5,050 bases of DNA from an uncultured Barnesiella sp. (GTDB taxonomy: Bacteria; Bacteroidota; Bacteroidia; Bacteroidales; Barnesiellaceae_A): assembly GCA_904502265.1 (NCBI GenBank), contig CAJGDT010000134.1:1-5050 (forward strand), in the 5' to 3' direction. The notes under the pieces were generated by a model. That model did not search any database and was not told the DNA's origin. It saw nothing but the letters and a program-made list of their open reading frames with translations. This document shows, one piece after another, positions 1 through 5,050 of the stretch; within the stretch, counting starts at the first letter, position 1, and every line of letters begins with the position of its first letter. Both the position numbers and the translations under genes were made by a program.

Positions 1-2
1 AG

Positions 3-413
3 TGGGCAGCAGGCGTTGTTTGCGAAGCAGCAGACGGTCTGACCATCGAGAACGTTACCGTTTCCGGTACGATCAATGGTGCAGCCTATGCAGGCGGTCT
101 GGTAATGATGGCTAACGATGTTACCATTAAGAATTGCGTATTTGATAATACAAATGCAAACTATGTAATCTACGGACATTATACAGGTGATGGTCTTAAT
201 GGTCACGGTGACTTTGTTATCGAGAATAACACATTCAAGACATCATGCTATGCAGGTCCTATCTACTTGGGTCGTTATGCATCAAGCACACCCGTTGTTC
301 TCACAGGTAACACATTTGAGACTGTAACTTCTCTCGATTATGCTATCTATGTTCAAGATCATAGTAGCTATGGTGTATCTGTTAATGCATCAAACAATAC
401 TTTTGCTAACTAA
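3..413 (+). CDS. C-terminal part of a right-handed beta-helix (pectate-lyase-fold) surface-type protein, 5' partial
   Basis: The frame is open from the left edge and ends at TAA 411-413, giving 136 visible residues; the real start lies outside the window. The internal ATG at 105 is not the start, because the same repeat pattern runs upstream of it. The sequence shows spaced turns typical of parallel beta-helix (PbH1) repeats: DGLTIENVTVSG (residues 11-22), NDVTIKNCVFDN, FVIENNTFKT, VVLTGNTFET and VSVNASNNTF, each a short strand followed by an asparagine-rich turn about 22-35 residues after the last. Such proteins in Bacteroidales are usually exported and surface-linked, acting as adhesins or polysaccharide-binding or -cleaving proteins. 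No catalytic residues can be assigned here, and the signal peptide would be outside the window. Codons are more A/T-rich than in the neighbouring genes. The C-terminus looks abnormal, because a plausible continuation lies downstream in the same frame (483-593). The fold is fairly sure; the function is not known. Confidence 0.75.
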   Translation, partial: WAAGVVCEAADGLTIENVTVSGTINGAAYAGGLVMMANDVTIKNCVFDNTNANYVIYGHYTGDGLNGHGDFVIENNTFKTSCYAGPIYLGRYASSTPVVLTGNTFETVTSLDYAIYVQDHSSYGVSVNASNNTFAN

Positions 414-468
414 AATGTTAGTATAAACTGAAGACGTTGTTGAAACTTCCATTCAGTAACCCCATAGG

Positions 469-494
469 GTAATGGAGGGTGATACCTCCATTAC
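469..494 (+). repeat. Perfect 10-bp inverted repeat between gene body and detached C-terminus
   Basis: GTAATGGAGG (469-478) and CCTCCATTAC (485-494) are exact reverse complements around a 6-nt loop. No T-run follows on either strand, so it is not a convincing intrinsic terminator. A smaller alternative hairpin, ACCC-CATA-GGGT (459-470), overlaps its left arm, so the two cannot form at once. It lies in the segment that separates the beta-helix gene from its apparent C-terminal remnant and could be part of an inserted element. Confidence 0.6.
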
Positions 495-593
495 TCACAG
501 ATAAAACCGGCTATTGTAACCGATAGTTATTATGTTCCCGCTGGTTACGTAGCCACTAAGAACGGTTCTACATGGACTGTATCTGCTGAATAA
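483..593 (+). pseudogene. Detached C-terminal fragment of the beta-helix protein gene
   Basis: This stretch is in the same reading frame as the upstream beta-helix gene and is open from just after the TGA at 480 to TAA 591-593. It encodes PAIVTDSYYVPAGYVATKNG followed by STWTVSAE. From memory, endings of the form 'V-x-x-GY-x(4-6)-NG-x-TWTV' are common at the C-termini of Bacteroidales beta-helix proteins. It has no start codon near its beginning, and four in-frame stops (429, 441, 465, 480) separate it from the main gene in addition to the TAA at 411. It therefore cannot be translated as a continuation. The simplest reading is a remnant of the original 3' end, left after an insertion, replacement or decay event. 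An unrelated chance open stretch is possible but less likely given the good ending motif. Confidence 0.5.
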
Positions 594-632
594 TGAAAAC
601 CAAATAACAGTTTCTAGTAATAATAAAAATTA

Positions 633-648
633 TTACACTTCGGTGTAA
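633..648 (-). terminator. Stem-loop with C(UUCG)G tetraloop plus T-rich tail, probable terminator for the peptidase gene
   Basis: TTACAC (633-638) pairs with GTGTAA (643-648) around TTCG. Read on the + strand this is a C(UUCG)G loop; read on the minus strand the loop is CGAA. On the minus strand the stem is followed by TAATTTTTATTATTA (632 down to 618), a good U-rich tract. It lies about 90 nt past the stop of the minus-strand aminopeptidase. The stem is only 6 bp and mostly A/T-rich, so termination strength is uncertain. Confidence 0.5.
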
Positions 649-651
649 AGC

Positions 652-689
652 TACGGCTCCCCTCGTGATGAAGGGAGCCGTATGTTTTT
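652..689 (+). terminator. Intrinsic terminator for the beta-helix gene
   Basis: TACGGCTCCC (652-661) and GGGAGCCGTA (673-682) form a perfect 10-bp, GC-rich stem with an 11-nt loop, followed at once by TGTTTTTA (683-690). This is a canonical rho-independent layout for + strand transcripts from the beta-helix gene. The same stem would also form in minus-strand transcripts from the aminopeptidase, but no T-run directly follows it there. The A/T-rich stem-loop at 633-648 lies next to it. Confidence 0.75.
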
Positions 690-734
690 AGGAGCAACAG
701 GCTCGGTGAGCCATATCGTGCGTTAGTATGGTTA

Positions 735-2141
735 TCAGTCGCGACCTACAACAGCCTCGAGCTCTTCTACAGTGATGGGTATGTGCTTGTCGCCACCTAT
801 GCAACGGCAACCATCTTCGGTAATGAGCAAGTCATCCTCGATGCGTATGCCGCCAAAGTCATAATAGTCGGCCAAGCGGTCGTAGTTGATAAACTCTTTG
901 CACTTGCCCTCTTTCTTCCATTGTTCGATAAGTGCAGGGATGAAGTAGATACCGGGTTCGTCGCTCATCACTACGCCGGGGCGAAGTTGCCATGTGCTAC
1001 GGTAGGTGCAGCATGCAAGTTCGGCTGCGCGAGGTGCAAAGCGCGAGAAGTCGAAGTTATATACATTGCCACGTTCGCCTATAGCCTCACAGTCGTGTAC
1101 GTCGATACCCATACCGTGACCCAATCCGTGGGGCATGAGCATAAACATAGCACCGGCAGCTACAGCCTCCTCGGGGTTGCCTTTGAGCAGACCCAAGTCG
1201 GTGAGGTCGCGTGCCATAGAGAGCAACGATGCGTTGTGCAAGTCCATGTAGCGCATGGGGCGTGCTATGTCGAGCACGTGGTCGTGTGCGCGTAACACGA
1301 TATCGTATATTTCGCGTTGTTTGGTAGTGAACTTGCCACTTACGGGATATGTACGGGTGTGGTCTGAGCAGTATCCGCCTGCGAGTTCGGCACCGGCATC
1401 AACGAGCAAGAGTTTGCCATTTTCCAAGGGGAAGTCGCAACCGAAGTTGTGCAATATCTCGCCATGTTGTGTTACGTGTGAGTAGAACGACCAACCCCAG
1501 CCATGTTGCATGGCTATACCGTTGATTGCACCGATGATTTCGCGTTCGATAACACCTTCGCGACACATGCGCATGGCAGTAGTGTGCATCTTGTATCCCA
1601 CCTCAAAGGCGCGCTCCATTACGGCAATTTCCTCTTCGGTCTTTATCTCGCGCATCACGGTAATAGCAGCCATGAGGTCGTGCGATGCAGTTTCGTTGAC
1701 ACGTTGTGCGGGAATGTCGAGCAGGGTAGACATGTAAATCAACTCCATGCCACGGAATTGGGGCAAGTAGTGAATAGTGCGACCTTGACGACGAGCCTCG
1801 GCTACTACATCGGCCACCTTGTTGAGGGGGGCAGTGCGAGTAACACCCACTTGAGCAGCTTGCTCGGCCATTGAGGGTAGCGGGCCTGTCCATATCATCT
1901 CGTCGATAGTAACTTCGTTGCCATAGAGTGTGTCGCAGTCGTTGTCACAGTCCATTACACCTACAAGACGAGCAACATCGAGTCCGAAGTAATAAAGAAA
2001 CGACGACTCTTGACGGAACGCCATGGCATTCTCGGGTGCATTGATAGCAGTGTCGAGGTTACCATTGAGAATGATTATTCCATTGCCTACCATGCGACGC
2101 AAACGGGCGCGACGATCGGCATAGGTTTGTGCTGAAAACAT
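735..2141 (-). CDS. pepP: Xaa-Pro aminopeptidase (aminopeptidase P, peptidase family M24B)
   Basis: This enzyme removes the N-terminal residue from peptides with proline in second position. It is a cytosolic, dimetal (usually Mn2+) enzyme used in peptide turnover. The 468-residue protein has the aminopeptidase P N-terminal domain (about 1-140, with FRQESSFLYYFGLD at 42-55) and a C-terminal pita-bread catalytic domain. All five metal ligands can be read: D248 (LLLVDAG), D260 (CSDHTRTYP), H342 (PHGLGHGMGIDVHD), E395 (MSDEPGIYF) and E435 (GIRIEDD). The conserved histidines H338 and H349 are also present. Length is close to the family norm (E. coli PepP is about 440), and I see no signal peptide or damage. 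The ATG at 2139-2141 is supported by an upstream GAAAGGA (2149-2155) at Shine-Dalgarno distance and by a promoter-like TAACTTTG. It converges with the beta-helix gene and diverges from the phage-type genes, so it is transcribed alone here and is probably ordinary chromosome flanking them. The assignment is very secure; the exact symbol follows family similarity. Confidence 0.95.
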   Translation of the reverse strand: MFSAQTYADRRARLRRMVGNGIIILNGNLDTAINAPENAMAFRQESSFLYYFGLDVARLVGVMDCDNDCDTLYGNEVTIDEMIWTGPLPSMAEQAAQVGVTRTAPLNKVADVVAEARRQGRTIHYLPQFRGMELIYMSTLLDIPAQRVNETASHDLMAAITVMREIKTEEEIAVMERAFEVGYKMHTTAMRMCREGVIEREIIGAINGIAMQHGWGWSFYSHVTQHGEILHNFGCDFPLENGKLLLVDAGAELAGGYCSDHTRTYPVSGKFTTKQREIYDIVLRAHDHVLDIARPMRYMDLHNASLLSMARDLTDLGLLKGNPEEAVAAGAMFMLMPHGLGHGMGIDVHDCEAIGERGNVYNFDFSRFAPRAAELACCTYRSTWQLRPGVVMSDEPGIYFIPALIEQWKKEGKCKEFINYDRLADYYDFGGIRIEDDLLITEDGCRCIGGDKHIPITVEELEAVVGRD

Positions 2142-2186
2142 AGTATTATCCTTTCTTTTATTAGTTTACAAAATAGGCTTATTGCT

Positions 2187-2214
2187 CAAAGTTACGCTTT
2201 TTATTCCATACAAC
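2187..2214 (-). promoter_or_regulatory. Putative Bacteroidota-type promoter for the aminopeptidase gene
   Basis: On the minus strand, TAACTTTG (2194-2187) matches the Bacteroidota primary sigma factor -7 consensus TAnnTTTG exactly. A GTTG (2214-2211) lies 16 nt upstream, close to the -33 TTTG element, though the spacing is a few bases shorter than usual. Transcription would start near 2180, giving a leader of about 40 nt before the ATG at 2141. The -7 match is seen directly; activity is inferred. Confidence 0.5.
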
Positions 2215-2257
2215 CACTCTGTGTCGAACAAAAAACGCATAAGAGTGGCGCTTTTTT
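2214..2257 (+). terminator. Possible stem-loop with T6 tail in the divergent intergenic region
   Basis: CCACTCT (2214-2220) pairs with AGAGTGG (2242-2248) around a 21-nt loop, followed by CGC and TTTTTT (2252-2257). An alternative fold pairs AAAAAACGC (2230-2238) with GCG-C-TTTTTT (2248-2257) with one bulged C. Either could stop + strand transcription entering from the antisense side of the peptidase gene, which would insulate the phage-type genes. No + strand gene ends just upstream, so the purpose is unclear and the large loop makes it a weak candidate. Confidence 0.3.
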
Positions 2258-2288
2258 ATTCTATCGCATCAAAAAGGGGTGTTGCAAT

Positions 2289-2299
2289 CGTTCCTTTGC
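2289..2299 (+). repeat. CGTTCCTTTGC element, copy 1 (37 nt before the scaffold-like gene)
   Basis: This 11-bp sequence recurs exactly at 3121-3131, upstream of the capsid gene. It contains TTCCTTTG, one mismatch from the Bacteroidota -7 box TAnnTTTG, so it could be the core of a promoter. No TTTG-like -33 element is seen at the right distance here. A short hairpin, TGCC-ATAA-GGCA, follows it in the leader. Confidence 0.4.
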
Positions 2300-2335
2300 A
2301 TTGCCATAAGGCACCAATCAATAATAAAAAACAAT

Positions 2336-3094
2336 ATGAGTAAAGACGAAAAAAATTTATCGCAAGAGCCCAAGACAACGACCTCGCGTGAGCGCCTGGC
2401 TCGTCGCATTGTAGAGCACTATCCCGACCGACTCTTTGAGTGTGAGGATGATGTGTATGATGCACTCGATGAGTATGCCACATATTTGAGCGACCATTAT
2501 GAAAGGATGCTCGGCGATCACAATCGCCTCACCGGTTTGATGTACAGCAATCCTCGTGTGGGGGCTTTCATTACCGATGTGGCCGATGGCGAAGATGCCT
2601 TGGTGGCATGTGTGCGATACTTTGGCAAGGAGTTGCTTGAGAGTAGCAATGATGCCCAGAAACAGCATGCTATCAGACGTGCCAATGAGGAGTTTATTGA
2701 GCGCAATCGTGCCTATCAAGAGATGGAGGAAGCCATGCATCGCAATGTAGAGAAGAGTACACGTTCGGTTGAGCGATTTATGCGCAACAAAAAGATGGAT
2801 GAGGCCGAGTTGGACAATTTTCTCGACCGTGTGTTCCATGTGTGTCACCATGTCTTTGCGGGCGATTTGAGTGAGGATGTGTTGGAGTTGCTGTATAAAG
2901 GATTGCACTATGACACCGACCTAACGTGTGCCGAACATGCTGCCGAGGTAAAGGGTCGCAATCGTCGCATAGTAATGGAGCGTCGCGACGCCATGAGCGA
3001 CTCGTTGTCTGAAACACTCAATACCCCCTCGAGCGAGAAAAATACAAAGGGTTATCGTCGCACACGACGTCGTCCCAGCGTGTGGGACTTGTAG
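2336..3094 (+). CDS. Putative phage scaffolding-type protein
   Basis: The 252-residue product is highly charged and predicted by eye to be almost entirely helical, with no signal peptide or membrane segment. Residues 14-62 form helices rich in E, D and R; 105-165 have a coiled-coil character (AQKQHAIRRANEEFIERNRA onward); 168-210 hold the most distinctive part, HVFAGDLSEDVLELLYKGLH, followed by YDTDLTCAEHAAEVKGRNRRI. The C-terminus is strongly basic, ending KGYRRTRRRPSVWDL. From memory, 'GLhYD..v..A...GEVKGRN.kI' is a pattern of putative scaffold proteins encoded just before the capsid gene in Bacteroides-type prophages, and basic helical tails bind capsid subunits in other scaffolds such as P22. 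The position directly before the capsid-like gene agrees. The start at 2336 (MSKDEKN) is preferred over the in-frame ATG at 2279 because the extra 19 residues read like untranslated leader and the A-rich stretch AATAATAAAAAACAAT precedes it. It could instead be another head-morphogenesis or regulatory protein; the role is inferred. Confidence 0.6.
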   Translation: MSKDEKNLSQEPKTTTSRERLARRIVEHYPDRLFECEDDVYDALDEYATYLSDHYERMLGDHNRLTGLMYSNPRVGAFITDVADGEDALVACVRYFGKELLESSNDAQKQHAIRRANEEFIERNRAYQEMEEAMHRNVEKSTRSVERFMRNKKMDEAELDNFLDRVFHVCHHVFAGDLSEDVLELLYKGLHYDTDLTCAEHAAEVKGRNRRIVMERRDAMSDSLSETLNTPSSEKNTKGYRRTRRRPSVWDL

Positions 3095-3120
3095 CCCTTG
3101 TGGTCGAGTAGCGTGTGAAG

Positions 3121-3131
3121 CGTTCCTTTGC
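3121..3131 (+). repeat. CGTTCCTTTGC element, copy 2 (upstream of the capsid gene)
   Basis: This is an exact repeat of 2289-2299, placed 94 nt before the capsid ATG. The TTCCTTTG core resembles a -7 box, and a CTTG ends at 3100, 22 nt upstream, slightly longer than the usual -33/-7 spacing. If active, it would give the capsid gene its own transcript with a leader of about 90 nt. Weak further similarity follows both copies (ATTGCC-ATAAG-GCACC here aligned to CATAGCATCGCACC). Confidence 0.4.
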
Positions 3132-3225
3132 TACATTATCCCATAGCATCGCACCCTCGGCAACGAAACGATTCGCACTACCACTATAAAAATTAACGTA
3201 TAATCCCCCCTAAAAACAAGTAAAA

Positions 3226-4611
3226 ATGAAAAAGTTATCTGATGAAAAAATCCGTATTATCTCTATAGCAACTCTCTCTTTGTTGCTGCTATTTGTGCTC
3301 CTGAGTCAATGGGGCTGTGGCGAAATGGGCTTCTCGATTGCCGCAGTATTGCCGGGTCTGGTAGGTACACATCTTTCGGAGCAGCCACTCACGGTATCTT
3401 CGGCACAAGAGTATTCTCCCTCGTTGTTGCAAAATGAGATAGATAATCGTATCACCAAGATACGACCTATGTCGACTCCCCTTGACCAGATATCGCGCTT
3501 CAAGGGCGCACGTAAGTCGGGCTCGATGATTATAGATTACTATTCGGTCGATACCAAGCCCTCGGAGTATACACTCGAGGAGGCCTATTCGGAGCCTTCG
3601 GCCTCGGAGGCCACAGCCAACCACTCACGCGCCCGCATCAAATTGAGTAACTGCGAGTCGATTGTGCCCTCTGACACCTTGATGGTGCTGGGCAAGGGCG
3701 ATTATGGCTCGCTTATTTCGGAGTATGACGAGCAGTACTTGATGCTCTATGTATTGTCGGTAGATATTGAGGCCGGCGAGGTGTTGGTTATGTCGGTCAA
3801 TGGTAAGAAAATAGGTAGCTACGACAACTGTGTCCCCTCGATGAGCAAGGGAATGAAGTTCTTGCGACTGGGTCGTGCTGCAACCGAACTTGATGTGCAA
3901 ACGGCACAGTTCGAATCTTTGCCTATCAAGCAACAAAACTATTGTCAAATCTTCAAGATGCAGATTGAGCAGTCGACATTCTTTAAGCTCGCCAATAAAG
4001 AGGTGGAGTGGGACTTCTCGGATCAGGAAGAGCTTGCTATCTACGACATGCGTCGCACGATGGAGCGAAGTTTCCTTTTCGGTGTGAAGCAAAAGATATA
4101 TGACCCCGTGAAGAAAGAGGAGGTGAGCCTCACCGGCGGTATATGGTGGCAAGTGCAGAAGAAGTATCTTTTTGACAGTGGCGAACCCTTTACTCACGAG
4201 AATCTGGTCGATATGATGAAGATGTGTTTTACCGGTAATGCCGGTAACAAACGCAAAATTCTCATGGCAGGCTCCGATTTGATAAGTGTAATCAGTAAAC
4301 TCGATTACTATCGTACGGTATCGAACGATAGTGATATGATGAAGTGGGGTCTTGACTTTAACGAGATTTCGTCGAAGTTTGGTAAACTCTATGTTATCCA
4401 CTCCGAGATTTTCGATGAGGCCGATATGAGTATGCAGGGTCTTATCTTCGACCCGGAGTATATACAGAAGTGGTCGCACGTGCCCTTTGGTACGCAATCG
4501 CTTGACTTGAAGAAAGCCGGTGTACGCAACACCGATGCGTTGGTACTTACCGAGGCAAGTTGCATGACATTGCGCTACCCCGATGCTCACATGCGCGTGT
4601 GTGGATATTGA
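3226..4611 (+). CDS. Putative HK97-fold major capsid protein (SU10/DUF5309-like) with hydrophobic N-terminal segment
   Basis: The 461-residue product would be the main subunit of an icosahedral phage head. Evidence is the run of motifs I associate with SU10-type (DUF5309) capsid proteins of Bacteroidota phages: an N-arm with RPMSTPLDQISRFKGARKSG and MIIDYYSVDTKP (80-112), a long central helix region (240-292), SLTGGIWWQV (301-310), KILMAGSDLIS (344-354), GLIFDPEYIQ (405-414), and the end TDALVLTEASCMTLRYPDAHM (436-456, split by T442). It follows the scaffold-like gene by 131 nt and precedes a connector-like gene. The ATG at 3226 is preceded by CTAAAAACAAGTAAAA, a typical A-rich Bacteroidota leader. 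Oddity: residues 9-28 (IRIISIATLSLLLLFVLLSQ) form a strong hydrophobic segment after a charged KKLSDEK, like a signal anchor. C31 lacks a proper lipobox (Q-W-G precede it). An alternative start at M34 (3325) would remove this segment. The gene ends with tandem stops TGA TAA. The frame is intact and codon use resembles the adjacent peptidase gene by eye. The fold is likely; whether it builds particles is unknown. Confidence 0.75.
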   Translation: MKKLSDEKIRIISIATLSLLLLFVLLSQWGCGEMGFSIAAVLPGLVGTHLSEQPLTVSSAQEYSPSLLQNEIDNRITKIRPMSTPLDQISRFKGARKSGSMIIDYYSVDTKPSEYTLEEAYSEPSASEATANHSRARIKLSNCESIVPSDTLMVLGKGDYGSLISEYDEQYLMLYVLSVDIEAGEVLVMSVNGKKIGSYDNCVPSMSKGMKFLRLGRAATELDVQTAQFESLPIKQQNYCQIFKMQIEQSTFFKLANKEVEWDFSDQEELAIYDMRRTMERSFLFGVKQKIYDPVKKEEVSLTGGIWWQVQKKYLFDSGEPFTHENLVDMMKMCFTGNAGNKRKILMAGSDLISVISKLDYYRTVSNDSDMMKWGLDFNEISSKFGKLYVIHSEIFDEADMSMQGLIFDPEYIQKWSHVPFGTQSLDLKKAGVRNTDALVLTEASCMTLRYPDAHMRVCGY

Positions 4612-4626
4612 TAATTAAAAGTGGTC

Positions 4627-4649
4627 GCCCCGACCTCGCAGGTCGGGGC
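4627..4649 (+). terminator. Strong GC-rich hairpin between capsid and connector genes, possible attenuator or REP-like element
   Basis: GCCCCGACC (4627-4635) and GGTCGGGGC (4641-4649) form a perfect 9-bp stem around TCGCA. The tract that follows, AACTTGTTTCG, has only a weak T-run, so full termination is doubtful; partial termination would leave capsid transcripts in excess over the downstream gene. It begins 15 nt after the capsid stop and ends 16 nt before the next ATG. Short GC-rich palindromes built on CGACC/GGTCG are also scattered as intergenic repeats in some gut genomes, as I recall, so a REP-like element is the main alternative. Confidence 0.55.
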
Positions 4650-4665
4650 AACTTGTTTCGATTGA

Positions 4666-5050
4666 ATGGTTATGGAGATAGAAAGAAGTGAAATAATAAG
4701 TCGTGTGAAGAGGTGTATGGATGAACTTACGCCCGAATTTGATGGCTCGATGGAAGTTGAGGAGGGTGTGCTCATAGACAATTATATTGATGGAGTGTTG
4801 GATGAGCAGTTGCGTATGTTGTTGATGACTGCACCTGTCGCGCTGTTGCCGGTTGCTGAGTTGGGTGCACTCTACACACCAACGCCTCGTGTCGATGGTA
4901 GCGGTCGCATACAATTGGATGAGAATGTGATGCGCCCCGTCTTGCTACAGATTGAGGGTTGGAAGGTGCCTGTAACGCGCTTTATCGATGAGCGACATCC
5001 GCTCTACGAACTGCAGTTTAGTAGATATACGCGAGGCGGAACGACTAAGC
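4666..5050 (+). CDS. Putative phage head-tail connector/adaptor-like protein, 3' partial
   Basis: The frame is open from ATG 4666 to the right edge, giving 128 complete codons with no stop. The ATG at 4672 is an equally possible start two residues on. Residues 1-56 are helical (VMEIERSEIISRVKRCMDEL then EFDGSMEVEEGVLIDNYIDGV). They are followed by VDGSGRIQLDENVMRPVLLQ (77-96), IEGWKVPVTRFID (97-109) and HPLYELQFSRYTRGG (111-125). From memory this matches a pattern in Bacteroides-type phage structural proteins ('DGSGRI.LPdDFmRLv.f.m.gWerPV...i...dp.Y..Q.s..RG') encoded a gene or so after the capsid, thought to be a ring or head-tail adaptor protein. The position right after the capsid gene agrees. 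Here the usual 'LPDDFMRL' reads LDENVMRP, so the protein is divergent. No Shine-Dalgarno is seen. Without the C-terminus and a search, the role stays tentative. Confidence 0.6.
   Translation, partial: MVMEIERSEIISRVKRCMDELTPEFDGSMEVEEGVLIDNYIDGVLDEQLRMLLMTAPVALLPVAELGALYTPTPRVDGSGRIQLDENVMRPVLLQIEGWKVPVTRFIDERHPLYELQFSRYTRGGTTK

Noticed and set aside
783..1295. 170-codon + strand frame and others up to 1874 inside the peptidase gene
   Set aside because: They lie opposite a complete Xaa-Pro aminopeptidase with all active-site ligands; the predicted products are low in recognisable structure.
2279..2335. Earlier in-frame ATG start for the scaffold-like gene
   Set aside because: It would place the CGTTCCTTTGC element and the A-rich leader inside the coding region. 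The added residues do not resemble the charged protein that follows, and the ATG at 2336 has the typical A-rich upstream context.
2142..2335. Phage attachment site or tRNA gene at the pepP/phage-gene boundary
   Set aside because: No tRNA cloverleaf or repeated core was found by eye, and the opposite boundary is not in the window, so no att site can be supported.
2357..2908. 183-codon minus-strand frame opposite the scaffold-like gene
   Set aside because: It is antisense to a + strand frame that fits the adjoining capsid gene, has no promoter-like or start signal, and its composition is that of a shadow.
3301..3321. Lipoprotein signal ending at C31 of the capsid-like protein
   Set aside because: The residues before the cysteine are S-Q-W-G, which do not fit the usual lipobox [LVI][AST][GA]C.
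3625..4590. Long open frame of 321 codons on the minus strand opposite the capsid gene
   Set aside because: It is fully antisense to the capsid-like gene, is rich in H, L and T in a way typical of shadow frames, and shows no domain pattern. The + strand frame has clear motifs.
1..5050. CRISPR array, insertion sequence or retroelement
   Set aside because: There are no regularly spaced direct repeats, transposase frames or reverse transcriptase motifs in any frame.

Overview
The window looks like chromosomal DNA from a Bacteroidota (probably Bacteroidales, gut-type) bacterium. The three fully visible starts give these clues. Two of them (2336 and 3226) have A-rich leaders with no Shine-Dalgarno sequence. 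The peptidase gene has an upstream TAACTTTG element that matches the Bacteroidota -7 consensus TAnnTTTG. The phage-type proteins also resemble families I associate with Bacteroides and Prevotella prophages. All family assignments come from reading the protein sequences; no search was run.

Layout. (1) Positions 1-593 hold the C-terminal end of a right-handed beta-helix surface-type protein on the + strand. Its reading frame stops at 413, but an in-frame remnant of a plausible C-terminal end lies at 483-593, beyond four further stop codons and a strong hairpin, so the 3' end of the gene looks rearranged or decayed. (2) Positions 594-734 are a convergent intergenic region with two stem-loops, one positioned to end each transcript. 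(3) Positions 735-2141 (- strand) encode a complete Xaa-Pro aminopeptidase (M24B, PepP-like) with all five metal ligands. (4) Positions 2142-2335 are a divergent intergenic region with the peptidase promoter and a hairpin followed by six T. (5) From 2336 to the right edge, a + strand block has the order and character of a phage head module: a charged, helical scaffold-like protein (2336-3094), an HK97-fold major capsid protein-like protein of the SU10/DUF5309 type (3226-4611), and a 5' portion of a head-tail connector-like protein (4666 to beyond the edge).

How they would work together: the scaffold would guide assembly of the capsid protein into a procapsid, and the connector would join the portal ring to the tail. 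A strong GC-rich hairpin between the capsid and connector genes could lower expression of the downstream gene relative to the capsid.

The most interesting point is the setting. The head module directly abuts a housekeeping peptidase gene, with no terminase, portal, integrase or attachment site visible on the left. The capsid protein also carries a hydrophobic, membrane-segment-like N-terminus that its fold does not need. This could be a prophage with an unusual gene order, a prophage remnant, or a domesticated capsid system; the window ends too soon to decide.
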